A DNA stretch of 15,176 nucleotides from CAYGDT01 sp964348745 (GTDB taxonomy: Bacteria > Patescibacteriota > Gracilibacteria > Peribacterales > Peribacteraceae): positions 1 to 15,176 of the forward strand of contig CAYGDT010000034.1 in assembly GCA_964348745.1 (NCBI GenBank). The letters run 5' to 3'. The notes beneath the pieces are model-generated. The model had not been told where the DNA came from, searched no databases, and worked only from the letters and a program-made list of their open reading frames with translations. Of this stretch, positions 1-5,470 are shown in pieces. Every line of letters starts with the position of its first letter. Position 1 is the first letter of the stretch. The position numbers and the translations under genes were made by a program.

Positions 1-67
1 TAATATAATATTCTTCATTCCCATTCGTCATTTCACCGTTTTCATCATCGAATCATAGCGCCAAATG

Positions 68-76
68 TGGTATAAT
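68..76 (+). promoter_or_regulatory. Extended -10 promoter of pilin-like cluster
   Basis: TGG followed by a perfect TATAAT (71-76) matches the extended -10 consensus TGnTATAAT. The ATG at 83 lies 6 nt after the hexamer, so the predicted transcription start falls on or next to the A of that ATG, giving a leaderless mRNA. No convincing -35 box is seen at 48-53 (TCGAAT), as is usual for extended -10 promoters. Confidence 0.7.
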
Positions 77-82
77 GACTTG

Positions 83-916
83 ATGTCCCTACACAAACAC
101 ATCTTGCATACCCTTACGCTCGCCGTGACGCTCTCGGCGTTCTTTGCTTGGGTGGGGGGAGCCAACTTCGACACGTTGCCTCTTGCATTGGCAGCGAGTG
201 CTTCCAATTCCGAAGCGATTGCCTCTAGTCGATCACTTCAATCACTGTCGTTCTCCTCAGTGAGTTTGCAATCGATTTCTTTCAGCTCTTCGTTCTCCTT
301 TTCTCAGCAGATAAGTTCCTTCTCGTTTTCACAGCAGTCCAGCGAGTTTTCATTCTCCATGGCATCCATGACGTCCTTCGGAGGAACGAATGGAGGAACG
401 AATGGAGGAACAAATGGAGGAACAAATGGTGGGACGTTCGGTGGCATCAATGGAGGCATTAACGGCGGATCGTTCGGAGGAATCATTGGCGGTGTGAACG
501 GGGGATTCATCGGAGGAGGTGGGACGGTAGTTACGGGCGGCGGAGCCGGTGGTGCATCTCCGCAGACGAGTGCGAAACCAGCGACAGTCAAAGATTGCAC
601 AAAGGGCTTTATGATCAAGCGCGCGTGCCTGCCGCTTATTCAGCCGCTTGGCACCAGTAACGTACTGACGATCAAGCCGGGAGCAGGGACATTTATCGAT
701 TACTTCAATGCCGCCGCAGATTTACTCCTGACGATTTCCGTCGGATTTGTCGTGCTCTGGATATTGATCGGAAGCTATTTCATCATGGTTTCCGGTTCGG
801 ACGGCGGGAAACGTTCCACGGGAAAATCCATGATCACGTGGGCGCTCATCGGACTCATTATCGTCAACTTTGCGGGGTTCTTCCTTCGGACGCTCAATAG
901 CATCTTCTTCACATGA
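83..916 (+). CDS. Secreted Ser/Gly-repeat protein with C-terminal VirB2-like pilin unit
   Basis: A 277-residue exported protein of unknown exact role. The N-terminus is hydrophobic (about residues 8-25) with a possible signal peptidase site near LALA-AS around residue 37. Then comes a Ser/Phe/Gln-rich region with SFSFSQQ repeated, then eleven GGxx tetrapeptides (about 100-143), a CX9C pair, and two membrane helices (about 214-238 and 254-271) joined by a short charged loop, SGSDGGKRSTGKSMITW. The helix-loop-helix unit resembles VirB2/TrbC-type pilins of type IV secretion systems and recurs in the next two genes. I chose the ATG at 83 over the in-frame ATG at 65 because the -10 box overlaps the first codons of the longer version. 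It overlaps the next gene by 4 nt (ATGA). The low-complexity half suggests a surface-exposed stalk or adhesive region, which is inference. Confidence 0.7.
   Translation: MSLHKHILHTLTLAVTLSAFFAWVGGANFDTLPLALAASASNSEAIASSRSLQSLSFSSVSLQSISFSSSFSFSQQISSFSFSQQSSEFSFSMASMTSFGGTNGGTNGGTNGGTNGGTFGGINGGINGGSFGGIIGGVNGGFIGGGGTVVTGGGAGGASPQTSAKPATVKDCTKGFMIKRACLPLIQPLGTSNVLTIKPGAGTFIDYFNAAADLLLTISVGFVVLWILIGSYFIMVSGSDGGKRSTGKSMITWALIGLIIVNFAGFFLRTLNSIFFT
380..511 (+). repeat. 12-bp tandem repeat encoding GGxx units
   Basis: Eleven consecutive 12-bp units encode GGTN x4, GGTF, GGIN x2, GGSF, GGII, GGVN and GGFI. The first two (GGAGGAACGAAT) are identical, and the next two differ from them by one base. 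Later units diverge but keep the GG dipeptide and the period. Because 12 is a multiple of 3, gain or loss of units would keep the frame, so length could vary between strains. Confidence 0.9.
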
Positions 917-1470
917 TCAGACTTCTCAACGCCATTGTCGGCATTCCCATCGCACTCGCGCAAAGCCCGTGTATCGGCGTCACCAACTGCGGCATCGGTG
1001 TTAATCCGATGATAAAAATCGTAGAGGATGCCGCAGCGTTTTTGCTGCCGGGGTCCGCGGGTCTCACGATGCTGTTTACGATCGTTGGCGGTGCCACCAT
1101 GGTGATGAACTTCGGCAACGATACGAATATCGAGAAGGGGAAAAAGGGCATCTACTTCGCATTGATCGGTTGGGCGATCACGCTGGGATCGCAGGCGATT
1201 GTCTCATTTGCTGTCGCGCGTGCGAGTATAGTTGACCCCAATAATGTGGTGTTCGACTTTGAGCGGACTATCGTCATGTCCATGCTCTACGTGTTCAATA
1301 GCGTCTTTGCATTGATGATGATTTTCTACGGATTTAAGCTCGTGCTCGGACGCGGGGAACAGGCGGAACTCGATTCCGCAAAGAAAGGCATTCGGTGGAC
1401 CGTCGTCGGAGCAATCACCATCAATCTCTCGTACGCCCTCGTTCGTGCAACCACCAATCTTGGTTTCTAA
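913..1470 (+). CDS. Four-helix membrane protein with duplicated VirB2-like pilin unit
   Basis: 185 residues. An N-terminal signal-like segment (IVGIPIALA-QS, possible cleavage after residue 16) is followed by a CX5C pair (C20, C26), then two tandem copies of a helix-loop-helix unit at about residues 50-102 and 125-178. The loops align: FGNDTNIEKGKKGIYFALIG and GRGEQAELDSAKKGIRWTVV. This is the arrangement of VirB2/TrbC-like pilin units, here duplicated within one polypeptide. The start ATG overlaps the stop of the upstream gene, so translation is probably coupled, and no Shine-Dalgarno site is visible. Only 2 nt separate it from the next gene. Assignment to a T4SS-like pilus rests on topology and loop pattern; a VirB6-like or other channel role cannot be excluded. 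Confidence 0.68.
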   Translation: MIRLLNAIVGIPIALAQSPCIGVTNCGIGVNPMIKIVEDAAAFLLPGSAGLTMLFTIVGGATMVMNFGNDTNIEKGKKGIYFALIGWAITLGSQAIVSFAVARASIVDPNNVVFDFERTIVMSMLYVFNSVFALMMIFYGFKLVLGRGEQAELDSAKKGIRWTVVGAITINLSYALVRATTNLGF

Positions 1471-1472
1471 CT

Positions 1473-1844
1473 ATGCGTGTTCTTGCAATCATCCTCGGCA
1501 CGTTCATTCCTTCCACACAGGCCGCGTCGCCGTACTACAGTTTGTATTGCAATGCCCTCGGTACCTACTGCGGAGACGGACGGGCGTTTCTCATTCACCT
1601 TGCGGTACGCACGGCAGACGTTCTCGTTATACCGATTATCGGAGGGCTCGCCGTTATCGGAATACTGTGGGGGACACAGGGGATGATTTCGTCTTTTGGA
1701 AATGATGAGGGAAAAGAGAATGCCAAGAAAGTCATCTTCGGATCGGTGATCGGCATCGTTCTCGCAGTGGGAGGCGTCGCCCTCGTCCATTTGATCTGCA
1801 CTGCGGTGGAATCAGCGGTCAACGGTTCGGGATTGTGCGGATAA
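1473..1844 (+). CDS. Small VirB2/TrbC-like pilin protein
   Basis: 123 residues. A signal peptide (residues 1-17, ending STQA-AS) precedes a short extracytoplasmic stretch with a CX6C pair (C26, C33). Two membrane helices follow (about 48-72 and 87-112) with the linking loop SSFGNDEGKENAKKVIFG. The FGND and KK-I signature matches the loop of the gene before it. Two further cysteines (C109, C122) lie at the C-terminus. Size, signal peptide and two-helix topology fit VirB2/TrbC-type pilins better than either neighbour does, so this is the best candidate for a major pilin, which is inference. The ATG at 1473 was chosen because the signal peptide starts there; a longer reading upstream overlaps the previous gene and is hydrophilic. 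It is the last gene of the three-gene unit. Confidence 0.68.
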   Translation: MRVLAIILGTFIPSTQAASPYYSLYCNALGTYCGDGRAFLIHLAVRTADVLVIPIIGGLAVIGILWGTQGMISSFGNDEGKENAKKVIFGSVIGIVLAVGGVALVHLICTAVESAVNGSGLCG

Positions 1845-1917
1845 TGTGAAAATTGAATGTGGGAAGTGATAGATCTTGCTTAAGAAGCTCTGAAAAATGT
1901 CATGGTGAGCTCTGTCG

Positions 1918-1937
1918 CCTGCCTGCCGGCAGGCAGG
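1918..1937. repeat. Perfect 20-bp palindrome (CCTGCC-type repeat)
   Basis: CCTGCCTGCCGGCAGGCAGG is a perfect palindrome centred between 1927 and 1928, 73 nt after the last pilin gene. A near-identical copy with one extra T lies inside fmt at 6144-6164. The transcript could fold into a stable stem, but no immediate T-tract follows (the next T-run is at about 1947-1951), so it is a poor match to an intrinsic terminator. It is better described as a dispersed repeat. Confidence 0.85.
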
Positions 1938-1961
1938 AATCATACATTTTTCCTTACTATC

Positions 1962-2004
1962 ACCAATTTATCGTCCTTCGACGAGCTCAGGATGACAAAT
2001 TGGT
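1962..2004. repeat. 43-nt inverted repeat upstream of metG
   Basis: Outer arms ACCAATTT and AAATTGGT (8 bp) are followed, after one A/C mismatch, by inner arms TCGTCCT and AGGATGA (7 pairs, one as G-U). The loop is TCGACGAGCTC. The core CCTTCGACGAGCTCAGGATG resembles a motif I recall being scattered between genes in many CPR and other environmental genomes; that recollection is unchecked. Its right arm abuts the proposed metG promoter. Confidence 0.8.
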
Positions 2005-2029
2005 CAGTTGATCAGAGTTTCCCTAGAGT
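2000..2029 (+). promoter_or_regulatory. Putative weak metG promoter
   Basis: TAGAGT (2024-2029, 4 of 6 matches to TATAAT) lies exactly 6 nt before the metG ATG, the same spacing as at several other genes here. TTGGTC (2000-2005) is a possible -35 box with an 18-nt spacer. Transcription would start at or next to the ATG. The boxes alone are weak; the shared spacing is what supports the call. Confidence 0.35.
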
Positions 2030-2035
2030 GTTGCC

Positions 2036-3616
2036 ATGGCACGGCAATATATTACGACGGCTATCGATTACCCCAATGCGCCGCCGCACATGGGTCACGT
2101 GCTGGAAAAGGTGCTCGCGGATGTCTGCGCGCGCTGGATGCGTCTGCGTGGAGATGCGGTACGTTTTCAGATCGGAACCGATGAACATGGCACCAAGATT
2201 CAGCGTACCGCGGAGGAGCAGGGGATGACCCCGCAGAAACTTGTGGATCGCAACGTGCCGCTCTTTCGCGGACTCTATGAGCGTTTGAACATCAGCAATG
2301 ATCATTTTATTCGTACGTCGGATCAAATGGAGCACTGGCCGACCGTTGTTTCGCTCTGGAAGAAACTTGTAGCTGCCGGAATGCTCGAAAAGAGGAGCTA
2401 CACGGGGCTCTATTGCAGCGGCTGCGAGCGGTTCATGACGAAGCGTGATCTTGTCGATGGACTTTGCCCAAACCACAAGAAGGCACCGGAAGCGGTCACC
2501 GAGGAAAACTGGTTCTTTCTCATGAGTAAAGACACCGGCAACCTCAAGGATCTGCTTACGAAGAATTGGGATGATGAAGAGTACAGAATCGTTCCGGTGC
2601 AACGCGCACAGGAAACACTGTCGCTCATTGAGCAGGGATTGGAAGACGTGTCTTTTTCACGTCCCACTTCGTCGCTTACGTGGGGGATACCTGTACCGGA
2701 TGACGAAGGTCAGACAATGTATGTTTGGTGCGATGCGCTGACGAATTATATTTCTGGCATTGATTATTTTGGAATGGCCGCAGGCCATGAGCGACGCCCG
2801 AAGGGCGGAGTCGAATGGTGGGACGATGCCGAAGTGACGCATGTCATCGGCAAGGACATCGCACGTTTCCACGCATTGATTTGGCCGGATATGCTTAAGC
2901 ATGCGGGCATCCGCATTCCGGACCGACTGTTGATCCATGGATTCCTCACGAGCGAAGGGGAGAAAATGAGCAAATCTATAGGCAACGTCGTTAAACCCGA
3001 TGACGTACTTGCGAAGTTTGATGGTAATCCTGATCCGATTCGTTTTTACCTAAGCCACGAAGTACCCGTGGGTAATGACGGGGACTTCTCGTGGGAGCGT
3101 TTTGAGGAATTATACGATGCAAAATTGCGTAATCAGTTGGGAAATTTGCTCAATCGGGTGCTCGTGCTGCTACATAAATCCAGCGGAGGAACTCTTGCAC
3201 TGAAATTGGATGAGACTGACGTGAAATTCGCACCGGGTCATTGGACGCTGTACCGAGAAGCGATGGATGAATTTCGTCCGCATCTGGCGTTGCAATTACA
3301 GATCAATGGGTTGTTGACCTATGGCAACGGCCTGATGGACAGTGCGAAGCCATGGACACTTGGGAAGGACGAAGCCGTTGATGTGTTGAGCCATCTTGCA
3401 GAGAAGTTGCGACATGTGTCCCTCATGCTCCTCCCATTTATTCCCGATACCGCGTACCGTATCAGTAAGCAGTTGAACGTTCCGTATGCAGAAGAAATGT
3501 TGAACAAAAATTTTGTTCTAAAAAATGCGCAGAGGGATCTGACGGAGTGGGGAAGTTGTGCAAAAGACTGGAAAGAAATCGGACAACCCTCTATTCTCTT
3601 TGCGCCTCTTTCGTAA
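2036..3616 (+). CDS. metG: Methionyl-tRNA synthetase
   Basis: A 526-residue class I aminoacyl-tRNA synthetase that charges tRNA-Met with methionine in the cytoplasm. The HIGH signature reads HMGH (18-21) after PNAPP, and KMSKS is intact at 310-314. A zinc-knuckle insert carries C127, C130, C144 and H147 (YCSGC followed by CPNH). The anticodon-binding helical domain follows from about residue 345. The protein ends without the Trbp111/EMAP-like C-terminal dimerisation domain found in longer MetRS forms, so it is the compact version. The ATG at 2036 starts immediately at the Rossmann strand (MARQYITTAI) and has no Shine-Dalgarno site. The enzyme's product feeds directly into Fmt, encoded about 2 kb further on. 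Confidence 0.97.
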   Translation: MARQYITTAIDYPNAPPHMGHVLEKVLADVCARWMRLRGDAVRFQIGTDEHGTKIQRTAEEQGMTPQKLVDRNVPLFRGLYERLNISNDHFIRTSDQMEHWPTVVSLWKKLVAAGMLEKRSYTGLYCSGCERFMTKRDLVDGLCPNHKKAPEAVTEENWFFLMSKDTGNLKDLLTKNWDDEEYRIVPVQRAQETLSLIEQGLEDVSFSRPTSSLTWGIPVPDDEGQTMYVWCDALTNYISGIDYFGMAAGHERRPKGGVEWWDDAEVTHVIGKDIARFHALIWPDMLKHAGIRIPDRLLIHGFLTSEGEKMSKSIGNVVKPDDVLAKFDGNPDPIRFYLSHEVPVGNDGDFSWERFEELYDAKLRNQLGNLLNRVLVLLHKSSGGTLALKLDETDVKFAPGHWTLYREAMDEFRPHLALQLQINGLLTYGNGLMDSAKPWTLGKDEAVDVLSHLAEKLRHVSLMLLPFIPDTAYRISKQLNVPYAEEMLNKNFVLKNAQRDLTEWGSCAKDWKEIGQPSILFAPLS

Positions 3617-3680
3617 AGCACACGGAGTTTGTCGGGCGTACGCGACAACGGCAGGTCCGAAAGCAGTGGCGAGAGGGCGA

Positions 3681-3686
3681 TATCAT
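3681..3686 (+). promoter_or_regulatory. Possible -10 box of DUF3276 gene
   Basis: TATCAT (5 of 6 matches to TATAAT) lies 18 nt before the ATG at 3705, followed by a pyrimidine-rich leader. No -35 element is recognisable. It would give a leader of about 12 nt. Confidence 0.3.
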
Positions 3687-3704
3687 TTTTTTCCAATCTT
3701 TTCT

Positions 3705-4019
3705 ATGTTCGATCCCATGTCCGATCTGACCGGCGGCAGCTCCACCGGAGACGACGACGATGCTCCGGCTCCCATATCGGGAGCGCGTCCGGCACGTGCC
3801 GGCGGTACCGGTGACCGCAGATTCGCAGACGAAGTGCACTCCGTCACCATTCACGCACGCCAGCGCACGTTTTACATCGACTTGAAGGAGAGTTCCAATG
3901 GCAAGTTCTTCAAGATTTCCGAGAAGTCCCGCGGCGGACAGAAGACGACGATCATGTTCGACTCTGAAGATCTGCAGAAGTTCATTGAGGCGTTTGAGGA
4001 TATGAAGCAGTATGTGTGA
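3705..4019 (+). CDS. PUR-alpha family nucleic-acid-binding protein (DUF3276)
   Basis: 104 residues. A disordered acidic and Ala/Gly-rich N-terminal arm (residues 1-35, with GDDDDAP) precedes one PUR-type domain: VHSVTIHARQRTFYIDLKES, then KFFKISEK, and a closing amphipathic helix DLQKFIEAFEDM. Bacterial PUR/DUF3276 proteins bind single-stranded DNA or RNA as dimers; the target of this one is unknown. An alternative in-frame ATG at 3717 would drop four residues. Readings that begin further upstream overlap metG and do not add family-like sequence. The gene follows metG by 88 nt with its own weak -10 candidate. It faces the SLH gene across the 9-bp repeat array. Confidence 0.85.
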   Translation: MFDPMSDLTGGSSTGDDDDAPAPISGARPARAGGTGDRRFADEVHSVTIHARQRTFYIDLKESSNGKFFKISEKSRGGQKTTIMFDSEDLQKFIEAFEDMKQYV

Positions 4020-4023
4020 GAAT

Positions 4024-4122
4024 GGGAAACCAAAGAAACCGGGGAAACCGGGGAAACCAGAGAAACCGGGGAAACCGGGGAAACCAGGGAAACCAGAGAA
4101 ACCGGGGAAACCAGAGAAACCG
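4024..4122 (+). repeat. 9-bp tandem repeat array, 11 units
   Basis: Eleven uninterrupted 9-bp units fill almost the whole gap between two convergent genes. The units are GGGAAACCA, GGGAAACCG, GAGAAACCG or AAGAAACCG, varying only at unit positions 1, 2 and 9 and always keeping GAAACC. In one frame it would encode a collagen-like Lys-Pro-Gly repeat, but no gene signals support translation. Confidence 0.92.
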
Positions 4123-4131
4123 AAGATCCTC

Positions 4132-4165
4132 TGTCTCCCCGGTCTCCCCGGACTCCCTGGTCTTC
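4132..4165 (-). repeat. Inverted, diverged copies of the 9-bp repeat
   Basis: Read on the minus strand this segment contains about 3.5 units of type GAGACCGGG, GAGTCCGGG and AAGACCAGG. These are diverged versions of the GAAACCGGG units upstream in opposite orientation. Array and inverted copy can fold together with roughly one mismatch per 9 bp. The structure ends four bases before the SLH gene's stop codon, so it could serve as a bidirectional terminator, although it lacks T-tracts. Confidence 0.7.
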
Positions 4166-4168
4166 TCG

Positions 4169-5446
4169 TTACAGCCCCAGCTCTTCCACCGGCAGCACGT
4201 ATCCGTTGACTCGCGGATTTACAATCATCATAAACAGTACGATTTTTCCCGCCTCGGCGCGTGTGATCGCTTGTGCGGGTCGAAATGTTCCATTGGGATA
4301 TCCTTCTATAAATGCATATCCCACAGCGTCATTGACGTAGGAGGCAAACCAATCGGCGTCGGCTACGTCGCTGAATCTTCCGGAGTAATCCTGGTCGTCA
4401 AATGCCTGAAGGCTCGAAGCAAGGAATAGAATCTTCAGCGCTTCGGCGCGGTTGACCGGAGCATCCGGGCGGAACGTGCCGTCAGGGTACCCTTCGACGA
4501 TGCCACGATCGTATGCTGTATAAATAATCCGGCGCTTTGCGATCGCATCATCGCTCTCGCGTGGACGCCCCGCCCTGCGGAAATCTGTAAACTCTGTGGT
4601 TCCATCGTCAGTTGAAGCGACAGGTTCGATGCAGTTGCCGAGTAGCACCATTTTCAGGAATTCGTAGCGGGTTACTTCGCGATCGGGGAGAAACAGCGCG
4701 CCTGTATCCGTCCAGTATCCTTTCACGAGACGAGGACCATCTTCGGAGATTTTCGTTTGTGCAAGAATGTCGATATACGGTTTGCTCCAGTGTTTCTCAA
4801 GATCGTGCAGAACTTCGCCCGGCTCTGCGAGGGTAAGACAGGGGTTTTCCATGGGATCAGTGTTATCTTCCACTTCTTCGCCGTCCTCGGTACCGTCGTT
4901 ATCCGAGTCGGGGTTCTCGATATCGGTTCCTTGCACGAACTCATCGAGGTTGCTGAGACCGTCTTCATCAACATCACCGTTGGCATCCGATCGTACGTCA
5001 TTCTTGAGTCCGTGCTCCGCTTCGTATTCGTCAGGAAGTCCGTCTGCGTCGGCATCGGTGCTATATGCTTTCTCCAGAGGGAATGGGTCGTCTTTATCAT
5101 TGATACCGTCTCCATCGGTGTCTGAGATTGCACGGTTGGTGCCGAGTTGGTCTTCTTCCGCATTCGTCAGGCCATCATTATCGAGGTCGTAGGTCATGTC
5201 GTCCCTGCGATCCAGAGGATCTCTTTTTCCAGCAGTCTCCGAACCGTCAGCCTCGCCGCCTCCGTCGGTATCGGCATCGAACGGATCGGTTTCTCCGGTA
5301 TTCACCAAACCGTCGTTGTTGGCGTCCTCCTGCGTATTTGTCAGACCGTCCCCGTCGATGTCATCGGCGTTTGCAGCAGCTTGCGCAAGCGATTGCAGTG
5401 GGACCAACAACAAAAGAAGCACAATGGTGATAGCGGTGTTTTTCAT
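4169..5446 (-). CDS. Secreted TSP3-repeat protein with three SLH domains
   Basis: 425 residues. A signal peptide (residues 1-22, poly-Leu core ending SLAQA) is followed by calcium-binding thrombospondin type 3 repeats (about 29-200), with many DxDxDG motifs such as DIDGDGLTN, DTDGDGIND and DVDEDGLSN. Three SLH domains follow at about 214-270, 286-345 and 357-410; the last two carry the typical EGYPDGTFRP and EGYPNGTFRP plus TRAEA/NRAEA. The first SLH copy is diverged and lacks the GYPDGTF loop. SLH domains anchor proteins to cell-wall polysaccharide, and the TSP3 stalk is probably Ca-stabilised. The protein is therefore a likely surface or S-layer-associated component. An ATG at 5446 begins the signal peptide; a TTG at 5455 is an unlikely alternative. 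It lies 24 nt behind fmt, with its own -10 candidate in the fmt tail. Confidence 0.9.
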   Translation of the reverse strand: MKNTAITIVLLLLLVPLQSLAQAAANADDIDGDGLTNTQEDANNDGLVNTGETDPFDADTDGGGEADGSETAGKRDPLDRRDDMTYDLDNDGLTNAEEDQLGTNRAISDTDGDGINDKDDPFPLEKAYSTDADADGLPDEYEAEHGLKNDVRSDANGDVDEDGLSNLDEFVQGTDIENPDSDNDGTEDGEEVEDNTDPMENPCLTLAEPGEVLHDLEKHWSKPYIDILAQTKISEDGPRLVKGYWTDTGALFLPDREVTRYEFLKMVLLGNCIEPVASTDDGTTEFTDFRRAGRPRESDDAIAKRRIIYTAYDRGIVEGYPDGTFRPDAPVNRAEALKILFLASSLQAFDDQDYSGRFSDVADADWFASYVNDAVGYAFIEGYPNGTFRPAQAITRAEAGKIVLFMMIVNPRVNGYVLPVEELGL

Positions 5447-5459
5447 GGAAGGCAACGGG

Positions 5460-5465
5460 AGTATA
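5460..5465 (-). promoter_or_regulatory. -10 box upstream of SLH gene
   Basis: TATACT on the minus strand (5 of 6 matches) ends 13 nt before the ATG at 5446, giving a leader of about 6 nt. It lies between the two genes, at the end of fmt. No clear -35 box is visible. Read-through from fmt is also possible. Confidence 0.45.
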
Positions 5466-5470
5466 CCGTG

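Noticed and set aside
1..64. End of an upstream gene or a regulatory element
   Set aside because: AT-rich with no coding continuity on either strand; too little sequence to call anything.
304..618. Minus-strand open frame encoding a Pro-rich repeat protein
   Set aside because: It is the reverse reading of the GGxx tandem repeats in the pilin-cluster gene; Gly/Pro mirror repeats keep the frame open by composition alone.
1918..1951. Intrinsic terminator for the pilin operon
   Set aside because: The stem is strong but about 9 nt of mixed sequence separate it from the T-run, so the classical stem-plus-T-tract is not met; kept as a repeat only.
1902..2228. Small open frame spanning the CCTGCC palindrome and the start of metG
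   Set aside because: It runs out of frame into metG and is held open by the repeat; no promoter or homology.
4024..4122. CRISPR array
   Set aside because: Units are 9 bp, contiguous and without spacers; no cas genes are near.
4012..4209. Collagen-like Lys-Pro-Gly / Gly-Leu-Pro open frame
   Set aside because: It is a direct translation of the 9-bp array and its inverted half, overlaps both flanking genes, and has no promoter, signal peptide or ribosome-binding site.
4767..5192. Ser-rich open frames antisense to the SLH gene
   Set aside because: They are the reverse reading of Asp/Gly-rich TSP3 repeats, which yields Ser/Val-rich frames without stops.
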